A stretch of DNA of 64,000 nt, from positions 1 through 64,000 of the forward strand of contig JAEYCB010000062.1 in assembly GCA_023404345.1 (NCBI GenBank), read 5' to 3'. The notes beneath the pieces are model-generated. The model had not been told where the DNA came from and searched no databases. It saw nothing but the letters and a program-made list of their open reading frames with translations. This DNA is from Bacillota bacterium. GTDB taxonomy: Bacteria > Bacillota > Clostridia > Christensenellales > Aristaeellaceae. Below are positions 52,357-60,539 of the stretch, in pieces; position 1 is the first letter of the stretch, and every line of letters starts with the position of its first letter. A program made the translations under genes and the position numbers.

Positions 52357-53036
52357 ATGTTTTCGTTTATTAAAAAGCTGAATGGACGCAGCCAGACGCT
52401 GCTGTATGCGTGCTTTTTTCTACAATGGAGCGCTAACACTGACTATGGGCTCTGCCATCCCTGATCTCAAGGTATGGCCTCAGCGACAGGGGCGGCGGCT
52501 TGTTTTTGCCGGCCCATTCGGCAGACAATCTGATAGTGGACTTTGTCAGCGGCTTGGTACCGCTGTACCTGGATCAGCGAAAATCCGTCATGCTGCTGTC
52601 GGCGCTGGCATTCATGGTGTAACCCAGTGTGGCCGCTTTTAGCATTTGTCCTCACAGGGGTTGGCCGGGGAAACATATCCAACTTTGACAACAGAATGGT
52701 TAACATTTTCAGCGGTGGCAGTCCGGCAGCCGCCAATCTGCTGCACAGCTCCTTTGCTTTGGACGCGATTCTGGCGCCGATGATCTTCGCGTAGCCACGT
52801 TGCTCTGGGCGGTGATCCTTGTGGAACGTCTGATCTGCGCGGTGCCAAGCACCAAAGTTTCGCCAAAGAAGCGGATGGCCGCGATTGTAGGCGCCCTCGG
52901 TGAACGCTTTGGATTCACCGGTGGCATGAATGCGATTTTTATCATAATAGCGCTGCCGGTGATGTTTGCAACGCTCAACCGTACGGTTAAAATACGGTTG
53001 CCAGAGCAAAAGGCGCAGAATACTGCCCATATCTGA
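52357..53036 (+). pseudogene. Decayed major facilitator superfamily transporter
   Basis: Pieces of an MFS transporter are spread over all three frames: MFSFIKKLNGRSQTLLYACF, then FYNGALTLTMGSAIPDLK after a frameshift at a T run near 52416. YGLSDRGGGLFLPAHSADN and VSGLVPLYLDQRKSVMLLSA end at a TAA near 52623. GVGRGNISNFDNRMVNIFSGG ends at 52794, and a C-terminal piece runs to 53036. At least three frame changes and internal stops make it nonfunctional, and a normal MFS protein would be about twice as long. The ribosome binding site and ATG are still intact. Confidence 0.8.
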
Positions 53037-53044
53037 CACGTGTG

Positions 53045-53752
53045 TCAGGGTTCATCGCCCTCAGCCATTCGATACCCTACGCCCACCTCGGTAAAGATAT
53101 ACTTGGGTTGGGCTGGGGTTTTTTCAATTTTGCGGCGGATGTTGGCCATGTTGACTCGCAGGATTTTGTTGTCGCCCTTTGAGCAGGGGCCCCAGAGCTC
53201 TTTCATGAGAAAGTCGTAGGTCAGCACACGCCCGGCGTATTTGCCCAGCAACGCCACGATGCGGTATTCCCCCTGAGTGAGCTGGGCATCCACGCCATCC
53301 ACATAGACACGGTACTTGTTGTAGTCGATGGTTAGCCCTCCGGAGTGAAACTGACCGGTGCGGGCAATTTGGGCGTTTTGACTCATAGTCTGCGTGTGGC
53401 GGAGGGCCATGCGGATGCGCGCCAGCAACTCGGAGGCGCCAAAGGGCTTGGTGATGTAGTCATCGGCGCCCAGGTCGATGGCTTCCACCTTATCCGATTC
53501 GTGTGTGCGGGCCGAGAGCACAATCACTGGCGTAGAAGTCCACTTGCGCACGGAACAGAGCAGGGTATTTCCGTCCATATCCGGCAGGCCCAAATCCAGC
53601 AGAATCAGATCCGGGCAGTGAGACGTGATCAGGGACAGCGCCTCTGCACCGGTGGAAGCCTCCACCACCTCATACTTGTTGGCGGTGAGAATGGCCCTAA
53701 GCAGCTTGAGAATGCTTTTTTCATCCTCCACAACCAGCAGTTTGACCGGCAT
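53045..53752 (-). CDS. KdpE-like OmpR-family response regulator
   Basis: 235 residues. The receiver domain has LLVVEDEKSILKLLRA, the phosphoacceptor Asp in LILLDLGLPDMDG and the Lys in YITKPFG. The OmpR winged-helix effector domain ends with PKYIFTEVGVGYRM. The start at 53752 follows AAAGGAGA. It overlaps the sensor gene by 32 bases. It resembles KdpE, which controls the KdpFABC potassium pump, but no kdpFABC genes lie in this window. Confidence 0.9.
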   Translation of the reverse strand: MPVKLLVVEDEKSILKLLRAILTANKYEVVEASTGAEALSLITSHCPDLILLDLGLPDMDGNTLLCSVRKWTSTPVIVLSARTHESDKVEAIDLGADDYITKPFGASELLARIRMALRHTQTMSQNAQIARTGQFHSGGLTIDYNKYRVYVDGVDAQLTQGEYRIVALLGKYAGRVLTYDFLMKELWGPCSKGDNKILRVNMANIRRKIEKTPAQPKYIFTEVGVGYRMAEGDEP

Positions 53753-54788
53753 ATTCGTTCTCCTTTTCCGGCAGCGTGAAGGAAACATTCGCGCCGCCCT
53801 GTTCATTGTTTGCAGCATACATTTCGCCGCCATGCGCCCGGACAATGCTCATGCACACCGAAAGACCGATGCCCATGTGCTTTTGAGCATCCGCGCTTTG
53901 ACCGCTTTCGGGCATGGCCTGAAACAGGCGGGGCAGCCGTTCGCGGGGGATACCAGCGCCGTCGTCGGATACGGTAACCAGCACGTAGCGGCCGCTGCGC
54001 TCCGCACTCAGACGGATGCGCGTGGTGCGCTTGCCGTGATAGACGGCGTTTTCCAGCAGGTTGAGCACCACCTGCTCGATGAGCACAGCATCCATATCCG
54101 CCAGCAGAATGTCATCGCAGAGGTCCATGTCTACCTTGATGTTTGGGAAATGCTTCTGGAATTTGATGGCCGCCTCGGCCAACACATCCTCAACAACCTC
54201 GGTTTCCGTGTGCAAAGGGGTGGTTTCTCCCTGGATGCGGGTGATGGCAAGCTGATTTTCGATCATGCGCAGCAGCCACTGGGCGTCAGCGTTAACGTCT
54301 GTCAGCAGCTCGCGCTGCTTTTCCGGCGGCAGAGCATTGTCCAGAATCGCACCTGTCGCGCCTACAATGGAGGTCAGCGGCGTGCGCAGATCATGCGATA
54401 CGGCCCGCAGCAGGTTGGCGCGCAGCTTTTCCCGCTCCGCGTCCAGACGGATCTGCTCCTGCTGCTTGATGCGCGCGGTGAGTACGCTTACAATGAGGGA
54501 TACCGCCAACATGGTCAAAAACGTAAGCAGATATCCGGAAATCGTCAGATTAAAGGAAAAATACGGATAGGTGAACATATAATTGACCAGCGGCACTGAT
54601 ACGATAGAGGCTCCTACGCTCCACAGGTAGCCATCGGTAAAGCGGGCAATCAGCAAAACCGCCAGAAGAAACAACATCTGGGCGTTGGCCGTGCCGCCAA
54701 TCAGCCCGCCCAGCACCAGACTGCTGAGCGTGGCCGACAGAAGCAAAACCACTGTTATGCCCAGGTTCAGCCACAATCGTCTGGGCAT
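53721..54788 (-). CDS. KdpD-like sensor histidine kinase lacking the N-terminal KdpD domain
   Basis: 355 residues. Four membrane spans of the DUF4118 type (about 8-105) are followed by a HisKA domain with the phospho-His in RAVSHDLRTPLTSIVG and an HATPase domain (N box VLNLLENAVYH, G1 DDGAGIP). E. coli KdpD is about 890 residues; the N-terminal KdpD/USP domains that bind c-di-AMP or signals are absent here. The start at 54788 follows AGGAGG. It is cotranscribed with the regulator. Confidence 0.88.
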   Translation of the reverse strand: MPRRLWLNLGITVVLLLSATLSSLVLGGLIGGTANAQMLFLLAVLLIARFTDGYLWSVGASIVSVPLVNYMFTYPYFSFNLTISGYLLTFLTMLAVSLIVSVLTARIKQQEQIRLDAEREKLRANLLRAVSHDLRTPLTSIVGATGAILDNALPPEKQRELLTDVNADAQWLLRMIENQLAITRIQGETTPLHTETEVVEDVLAEAAIKFQKHFPNIKVDMDLCDDILLADMDAVLIEQVVLNLLENAVYHGKRTTRIRLSAERSGRYVLVTVSDDGAGIPRERLPRLFQAMPESGQSADAQKHMGIGLSVCMSIVRAHGGEMYAANNEQGGANVSFTLPEKENEYAGQTAGCGG

Positions 54789-55034
54789 GCCATCGCCTCC
54801 TTTGTTTCGCCAAATGCAATATCAACTCAGTATAAGTATAGCAGAAACAATACGATTTGCACAGCCGTGCATGGCGGCTTAGCGGCATTTTAGCAAACGC
54901 AGCCTTCGGATGAGCGGTTTCTTAGCGCACAGGGGGTTGTCATTACGCATTAAGCGGGCTTACAATCGTTCCAATCGGCCTTTTTCATCCCGGCATACCG
55001 GGAATACAATGTAAAGAAGGAGCTGAAGCGGGCC

Positions 55035-57116
55035 ATGGAAGCCAATCTGTCCCTGATGTACGTCATTTCCCTGTTTTCTGTCCTGATTGCGTTCGCCTTT
55101 GCGGCATACCTGTTTTTATGGGTACGGCAGCAAAAGAGCACCAACGCGCGCATCAATGAGGTGGCAGCGCTCATCAAGGAGGGCGCGAACACCTTTATGC
55201 GCAAGGAATACCGCGTGTTGTCCATCTTTGCGGGCGTGGCGGCGGTAATCATCTTCCTGCTGCTGCCCTCGCCCATCTGGACGGGACATCCGGGCCGCAA
55301 TCTCTCGATGGCGGCAGCTTATGTGGCAGGCACGACGCTGAGTGCCATCGCGGGCAAAATCGGCATTTTGGTTGCCACTAACGCCAACGCCCGTGCGGCA
55401 GAGGGCGCCCGGCAGGGTGTGCGCCCGGCATTTCTGATTGGTTTCCGCGGCGGCGCTGTGATGGGGCTGGCTGTGGTGGGCTTTAGCCTGCTGGGTGTGA
55501 GCGGTGTGCTTTGGCTTGCGGGCGACAGCAGCATTCTTTTGGGCTTCAGCTTTGGTGCAAGCTCGCTGGCTCTGTTTGCCAAGGCGGGCGGCGGTATCTT
55601 CACCAAGACCGCGGACGTAAGCGCAGATCTGACCGGCAAGGTGGAGCTGGGTATCCCGGAGGATGACCCGCGCAACCCTGCCGTGATCGCTGATAACGTA
55701 GGCGATAACGTGGGCGACGTGGCCGGTATGGGTGCAGACCTGTTTGATTCCAACGTGGCGGCCATGACTTCCGCGCTGGTGATCGCCCAGTCGCTGGGCG
55801 GGCAGGCGAATACGGCCATGGTGTTCTGCTATGCTGCGCTGGGACTGATCGCCTCCATCATCGGCATTGCTACCGCACGGATCGACAAGGGTGGCAGTCC
55901 TACCCGCGCGCTTAACGCTTCCACCTATGTGACCACTGGCCTGTTCATCATCCTTACGGCGCTTGCTACACTGATCTTCCGCGGCTTTACCTGGCAGATC
56001 TGGGGCGCGTCCACCGTAGGTCTTCTGGTAGGCGTGATCATCGGTATCACCACCGACTACTTCACCGACGATTCCAAACCCATCGTGCAGCGTGTGGCCC
56101 ACGCCTCGCGCTCAGGGTCGGCGTTCACTGTGCTCTCCGGCGTGTCTTACGGATTTGTGTCCGCTCTGCCAGCTATGGCGGGTATCGCGATTTCGGCACT
56201 TACGGCTTACCGCATCTGCGCACCGCTGGGCAGTGATTACGCTATGTTTGGCATTGCCATGGCTGCGGTGGGCATGCTGTCTATCGTGGGCATGATTATC
56301 TCCAACGATGCCTATGGCCCCATTGTAGACAATGCCCGCGGACTGGCAGAGATGGGCAGCCTGGGCGAGGAAGCCATCCGTGTGGCGGATGAGCTGGACA
56401 GCGCTGGAAATACCGTTAAGGCCGTGACCAAGGGCTTTGCCATCGGCGCTGCGGGACTGACGGTGATTTCCCTGTTGGGTGCATATCTCAGCGAAGTTAA
56501 TGAGGCCCTGGCTGCGGCGGGCAAAGCGGTTATCACTGGCTTTGATATTATGAACCCGTCGGTATTTTTCGGCGTGTTGATCGGTGCTGCCATCCCCGCA
56601 GTATTCTCGGCTATGCTGATGCTGGGCGTGGACAAAAACGCTCAGCGCATGGTGGCAGAAATCCACCGGCAATTCAATAGCATTCCCGGCTTGCGTGAAG
56701 GACGCGCGGGTGTGAAGCCGGAATATGACCGCTGCATCGACATCGCCACCTCCGGTGCGCTGATGGAACTGATCCCGGCTGGTCTTGCATCCATCGCGGC
56801 CACGGTAGTGGTTGGCTTTGTGGGCGGGCCGCTGGCCATCGGCGGTTTTCTGCTGGGCAATATCGTTAGCGGTTTGCTTCTGGCACTGTTTATGTCCAAT
56901 GCAGGCGGTCTTTGGGATAACGCCAAAAAATACGTCGAGGCAGGCCACGAGGGTGGCAAGGGTTCCAAGGCGCATAAGGCCGCCGTGGTTGGAGACACCG
57001 TAGGCGATCCCTTTAAGGACACCGCCGGTCCCTCCATCAATACGCAGATTACGGTGGTATCGCTGGTGGCTTCGCTGATGAGCGGACTGTTTGCGGCCTG
57101 GTCGCTGCTGGGGTGA
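55035..57116 (+). CDS. hppA: Membrane-bound proton-translocating pyrophosphatase
   Basis: 693 residues with about 16 membrane spans. It couples pyrophosphate hydrolysis to H+ pumping. The substrate loop is TKTADVSADLTGKVELGIPE, followed by DNVGDNVGDVAGMGADLFD. The discriminating segment reads GNTVKAVTKGFAIG: Lys and Thr at these sites mark the K+-independent H+-pumping class; K+-dependent enzymes have Ala. GAAGGAG precedes ATG 55035. It lets the cell gain proton-motive force from biosynthetic pyrophosphate, useful in a fermenter. Confidence 0.94.
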   Translation: MEANLSLMYVISLFSVLIAFAFAAYLFLWVRQQKSTNARINEVAALIKEGANTFMRKEYRVLSIFAGVAAVIIFLLLPSPIWTGHPGRNLSMAAAYVAGTTLSAIAGKIGILVATNANARAAEGARQGVRPAFLIGFRGGAVMGLAVVGFSLLGVSGVLWLAGDSSILLGFSFGASSLALFAKAGGGIFTKTADVSADLTGKVELGIPEDDPRNPAVIADNVGDNVGDVAGMGADLFDSNVAAMTSALVIAQSLGGQANTAMVFCYAALGLIASIIGIATARIDKGGSPTRALNASTYVTTGLFIILTALATLIFRGFTWQIWGASTVGLLVGVIIGITTDYFTDDSKPIVQRVAHASRSGSAFTVLSGVSYGFVSALPAMAGIAISALTAYRICAPLGSDYAMFGIAMAAVGMLSIVGMIISNDAYGPIVDNARGLAEMGSLGEEAIRVADELDSAGNTVKAVTKGFAIGAAGLTVISLLGAYLSEVNEALAAAGKAVITGFDIMNPSVFFGVLIGAAIPAVFSAMLMLGVDKNAQRMVAEIHRQFNSIPGLREGRAGVKPEYDRCIDIATSGALMELIPAGLASIAATVVVGFVGGPLAIGGFLLGNIVSGLLLALFMSNAGGLWDNAKKYVEAGHEGGKGSKAHKAAVVGDTVGDPFKDTAGPSINTQITVVSLVASLMSGLFAAWSLLG

Positions 57117-57143
57117 TGCCGGTCACGCCGTGCAAAACGACAA

Positions 57144-57173
57144 TTGACGGTTTATTCCCTGATTTGATAAAAT
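57144..57173 (+). promoter_or_regulatory. Promoter of the Cna-B wall protein gene
   Basis: TTGACG (57144-57149), an 18-base spacer and TAAAAT (57168-57173). Confidence 0.6.
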
Positions 57174-57217
57174 GATTCCAGATAATGAGGGTCTGAATCA
57201 AGGGGGGAAAAACCGTT

Positions 57218-58147
57218 ATGAGAAAGAAGCTGCTTTGTGCTCTTCTGGCGCTGTGCTTTGCGCTGATGTGCCAAACGGCCTTTGCGGTGGACTTTTCAGA
57301 CGATGAATATGAGGAAATCGTGTTTAAAGCCATCGGAGGCGCGCGAGACAGCGAGGGCAAGCTGTGTGACAACCTATGGCTGGGAACTGTAGAGGCGCCC
57401 GGACTTGGAACGGCTTACCTTTATACCTTTGTGGACGTATACGAAGGAAAGACGCAGGGCTTTCTCTACCTGTACGGCGATACGGGCTATCTTGCGTATG
57501 CGGGCGTGCTGCCCCTTCGGCCCTGCAATGCGTGTATACTGCCTCAGGGAAACTGGACTATCCGCTTTCTGAATGGCGAACCGGCCTTGATGCTGAACGG
57601 CCTTGAGAAAGAGAAGATCGAAGGCGTAAAAATCAACAGTTTCCAGTTTTCCATTCCCGTTGTGGATCAGTATGGGGACCCTGTGGTGGGGGCAGTGTTT
57701 GACCTCAAAACTGTTACCTGGGGTGGAAACGATGAAATGAGCCTGGGTACGGTGACCACCGGAGCCGACGGCATACTGCACTTTCCAGGGACGTTGAAAG
57801 CGGATGGGGCCTACTGGTTTGAGCAGATTTCTGCGCCGAGTGGCTATGAACCCATGCGGGAAAAATTGGTTGCGCTGGAGATGGATTTGGACAAGGGCGC
57901 TATAAGCGCAATGACCAATACGGAGCATCCCAATGAGGTTCGTTTATCTCAGGTGACAAACCGCCGTCAGGGCGTAAAGCCCACGTCTACGCCTACTCCC
58001 ACACCCACGCCCGGTACGCAACCTGCGTCCCGGCCGCCCCTCACGGGTGACAATACGCCGGTGTGGCTGTGGGGCACGCTGGCGCTGGTATGCGTCGTTG
58101 TAGCCGTCGGGCTGGTCCTGCGGCTGAGAAAGGGAGAAAAGAAATAG
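57218..58147 (+). CDS. Cna-B domain protein with LPxTG-like cell-wall anchor
   Basis: 309 residues. A signal peptide ends about TAFAVDF. An unassigned N-terminal region follows, then a Cna-B/SpaA-like domain (about 148-240: VPVVDQYGDPVVGAVFDL-like start, EQISAPSGYEPM end) and a Thr/Pro linker. The C-terminal sorting signal reads PPLTGD, then a hydrophobic span and a basic tail (RLRKGEKK). The motif departs from LPxTG, so the sortase class is uncertain, and no sortase gene is in the window. It is a probable surface protein. Confidence 0.82.
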   Translation: MRKKLLCALLALCFALMCQTAFAVDFSDDEYEEIVFKAIGGARDSEGKLCDNLWLGTVEAPGLGTAYLYTFVDVYEGKTQGFLYLYGDTGYLAYAGVLPLRPCNACILPQGNWTIRFLNGEPALMLNGLEKEKIEGVKINSFQFSIPVVDQYGDPVVGAVFDLKTVTWGGNDEMSLGTVTTGADGILHFPGTLKADGAYWFEQISAPSGYEPMREKLVALEMDLDKGAISAMTNTEHPNEVRLSQVTNRRQGVKPTSTPTPTPTPGTQPASRPPLTGDNTPVWLWGTLALVCVVVAVGLVLRLRKGEKK

Positions 58148-58152
58148 GGAAA

Positions 58153-58415
58153 AGGGGCGGCCCGGCAGGGCCGCTCCTCAGACTGTCAAAAAATCCTTTT
58201 GGGAGGTTCGGAGGGCCGTAGCCCTCCGAGCTGCATTCCGAATCCAGCGACATGTGCGGTGGATTCGGATGCCTTGCGTAGCAAGGTTTCCTTACGCCGT
58301 CCACCGCCCGGCGCAGCCGAAGGCGGAGTAGGCGGACGGCGCAAACCTGGCGAAAAAGATCGCCGCAGGCGAGCTTTTTCGATACACTGAGGGGCGGCCC
58401 GGCAGGGCCGCTCCT
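58153..58415. repeat. Structured intergenic repeat with 26-bp flanking direct repeats
   Basis: This stretch holds no gene. The 26-base sequence beginning AGGGGCGGCCCGGCAG occurs at 58153-58178 and again at 58390-58415; each copy can fold on itself (GCGGCCC/GGGCCGC). Between them are at least four more inverted repeats (around 58205-58232, 58243-58268, 58271-58286 and 58299-58345). Next to the flanks, TCAGACTGTCAAAAA and, on the other strand, TCAGTGTATCGAAAAA form imperfect terminal inverted repeats. It looks like a MITE-like or REP-like element. Confidence 0.6.
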
Positions 58416-58433
58416 TTTTCCCTGTATGCATAC

Positions 58434-58462
58434 TTGTATTTTTTTCATGGGAATGTTATAAT
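58434..58462 (+). promoter_or_regulatory. Promoter of the yicC-remA-gmk-rpoZ-coaBC operon
   Basis: TTGTAT (58434-58439), a 17-base spacer and TATAAT (58457-58462), about 37 bases before yicC. Confidence 0.75.
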
Positions 58463-58498
58463 CGAGGTTACGAATGAAGCAAGGAGGCGAGCGGTTCC

Positions 58499-59371
58499 AT
58501 GCAGAGCATGACGGGATATGGTCGCGCGCGCGCCTGCCACGACGGACGCGAGATCACCATCGAGCTCAAAACCGTCAACCACCGTTTTCTGGACCTTTCC
58601 TTCCGAATGCCTAAAAATCTGACATTTTTGGAGGATGTGCTACGTGCCCGAATCAATGCCAGCGCATTGAAACGAGGTCATGTAGATGTGTTTGTGACCT
58701 ATGCCAACACCCGCGCCGACGCACGGGAGGTGCGCGTGGATGGGACGCTGCTGAAGACGTTCGCCCATGCGCTCAAGGGGGCGGAGGAGGCGTTGGACCC
58801 CTACCGCCGCATGACGGCAGCCGAGGCGCTTACCCTGAGCGGTGCGCTCACCATCACACAGGCTGATGAGGATGCCGCCGCTGTTGGGGAGCTTGCGGCC
58901 GAGGCGTTCGACGCCGCGCTGGACAAGCTGATGGACATGCGCCTCAAGGAAGGCGATCACCTTCGGGCTGATCTGCTTTCCAACCTGGAAGAGCTGTCAA
59001 GCCTGCGCCAGGCTGTGGCGGAGCGTGCTCCGGAGGTGCCGCGCGAATACCGCGAGCGGCTCATGGCCAGACTGGAAGAATGGCAAGTAAACGCCGATGC
59101 GCAGCGTGTGGCGCAGGAAGTAGCCCTTATGGCTGATCATTGTGCCATCGACGAGGAGCTAAGCCGGTTGGAAAGCCATATTGTCCAATTCCGCAGCAGT
59201 GTTGAAAACGGCACGGAAGTGGGCCGAAAGCTGGATTTCCTGATCCAGGAGATGAACCGTGAAATCAACACCATCGGCTCCAAGGCATCCGATGGGAAGA
59301 TTGCGCAGTGTGTTGTAAGCGCCAAGTGCGTGGTGGAAAAGCTGCGCGAACAGGTACAAAACGCTGTGTAA
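58499..59371 (+). CDS. yicC: YicC/YloC family endoribonuclease
   Basis: 290 residues of the YicC family, recently recognised as an endoribonuclease family that affects RNA turnover and sporulation. The N-terminus MQSMTGYGRA and the C-terminus GRKLDFLIQEMNREINTIGSKA are diagnostic. ATG 58499 has AAGGAGGCGAGCGG upstream. It heads a conserved operon with remA, gmk, rpoZ and coaBC. Confidence 0.93.
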   Translation: MQSMTGYGRARACHDGREITIELKTVNHRFLDLSFRMPKNLTFLEDVLRARINASALKRGHVDVFVTYANTRADAREVRVDGTLLKTFAHALKGAEEALDPYRRMTAAEALTLSGALTITQADEDAAAVGELAAEAFDAALDKLMDMRLKEGDHLRADLLSNLEELSSLRQAVAERAPEVPREYRERLMARLEEWQVNADAQRVAQEVALMADHCAIDEELSRLESHIVQFRSSVENGTEVGRKLDFLIQEMNREINTIGSKASDGKIAQCVVSAKCVVEKLREQVQNAV

Positions 59372-59392
59372 CCGAAGAGAAGGGGGCTTTGG

Positions 59393-59665
59393 GTGCTCAG
59401 GCTTATCAATATCGGCTTTGGCAACATGATCGCCGCCGACCGCATCATCGCCATCGTCAGCCCGGACAGCGCGCCCGTCAAGCGCATGATTCAGGAGGCG
59501 CGAGACCGCAAGCGCGTGATCGATGCCACCCAGGGGCGGCGCACCCGCGCCGTCATCCAGACCGACAGCGACCATGTGGTGCTTTCCGCCATTCAGCCCG
59601 AAACCATCGCGGGCCGTGTGGGGCAGCGCGACGCGGTCATCCGAGACGAGGAAAAGGAGGTCTAA
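59393..59665 (+). CDS. remA: Extracellular matrix/biofilm regulator RemA (DUF370)
   Basis: 90 residues. RemA is a DNA-binding oligomer that activates matrix and osmoprotectant genes in Bacillus. The sequence LINIGFGNMIAADRIIAIVS, then SAPVKRMIQEARDRKRVIDAT, is highly conserved. GTG 59393 follows AGGGGGC. It lies between yicC and gmk as in other Bacillota. Confidence 0.93.
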   Translation: MLRLINIGFGNMIAADRIIAIVSPDSAPVKRMIQEARDRKRVIDATQGRRTRAVIQTDSDHVVLSAIQPETIAGRVGQRDAVIRDEEKEV

Positions 59666-59668
59666 CCC

Positions 59669-60280
59669 ATGGGAGTGAAGTTTGAACGCACGGGGATGCT
59701 GCTGATCATTTCGGGACCCTCCGGCACGGGCAAGGGAACGCTGGTAAAAAAGCTGATGGATTCCGATCCCAGTTTCCGCTTTTCTTGTAGCGTGACTACG
59801 CGCAAACCCCGCGATAACGAAATCGAGGGCGTGCATTATCACTTTGTGACAGAGGAGGCGTTCGACCGCTTGGTAAGCGAAAACGCATTTCTGGAACATG
59901 CCACGGTGCACGGCCACCGTTACGGCACGCTGCGCGCTCCCGTGGAAAGACTGATGGCTGAGGGATTCAATGTGCTTTTGGACATCGACCCGCAGGGTGT
60001 CATCACTGTGATGCAGAACGCCGATGATTATGTGAGCGTATTTATCCTGCCCCCCAGTTTTGAGGATCTGCGCGTGCGCCTGCATACCCGCAATACAGAT
60101 GACCCTGTGGAAATTGAGCGGCGGCTGAAAAATGCGCGGGGCGAGGTTCAAAAGATCGACCGATATCAGTATGCCGTGGTGAATGACAACCTGGAGCTGG
60201 CCTTTGCCCAGCTGCAAAGCATCGCCAATGCTGAAAAGCATCGCACCACGCGCTTTCATCCCCATATTGCCGAAAACTGA
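59669..60280 (+). CDS. gmk: Guanylate kinase
   Basis: 203 residues. It phosphorylates GMP to GDP with ATP. The P-loop is SGPSGTGKGTL, and the GMP-binding region follows (FSCSVTTRKPRDNEIEGVHY). ATG 59669 lies four bases after the remA stop; the in-frame MLLIISGPSG at 59696 would remove nine residues but has no better site. Confidence 0.96.
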   Translation: MGVKFERTGMLLIISGPSGTGKGTLVKKLMDSDPSFRFSCSVTTRKPRDNEIEGVHYHFVTEEAFDRLVSENAFLEHATVHGHRYGTLRAPVERLMAEGFNVLLDIDPQGVITVMQNADDYVSVFILPPSFEDLRVRLHTRNTDDPVEIERRLKNARGEVQKIDRYQYAVVNDNLELAFAQLQSIANAEKHRTTRFHPHIAEN

Positions 60281-60325
60281 CCCATGGCGCGAAGCGCCGC
60301 AACTTCATGAAGGAGGAACCCCGTT

Positions 60326-60538
60326 ATGGCTATTGTGGACCCGACTATCGTTGAACTGTGCGAAAAGGTAGACTGCCGCTATACGCTGGTGGTGGAGGCC
60401 AGCAAGCGCGCCCGCCAGTTGGTGGACGGCGCTCAGCCCCTCATCGACCCCAAGGATATGAAGCCGCTCAAAATTGCCGTGGAGGAGATTAACCGCGGCC
60501 TGCTCACCTATGAGCGCGATGCCGATCTGGAGGACTGA
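60326..60538 (+). CDS. rpoZ: RNA polymerase omega subunit
   Basis: 70 residues. The omega pattern is visible: CRYTLVVEASKRARQLVDGA, then KPLKIAVEEINRG. It aids assembly and stability of RNA polymerase. AAGGAGG precedes ATG 60326. The coaBC start follows the stop codon by one base. Confidence 0.94.
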   Translation: MAIVDPTIVELCEKVDCRYTLVVEASKRARQLVDGAQPLIDPKDMKPLKIAVEEINRGLLTYERDADLED

Positions 60539-60539
60539 T

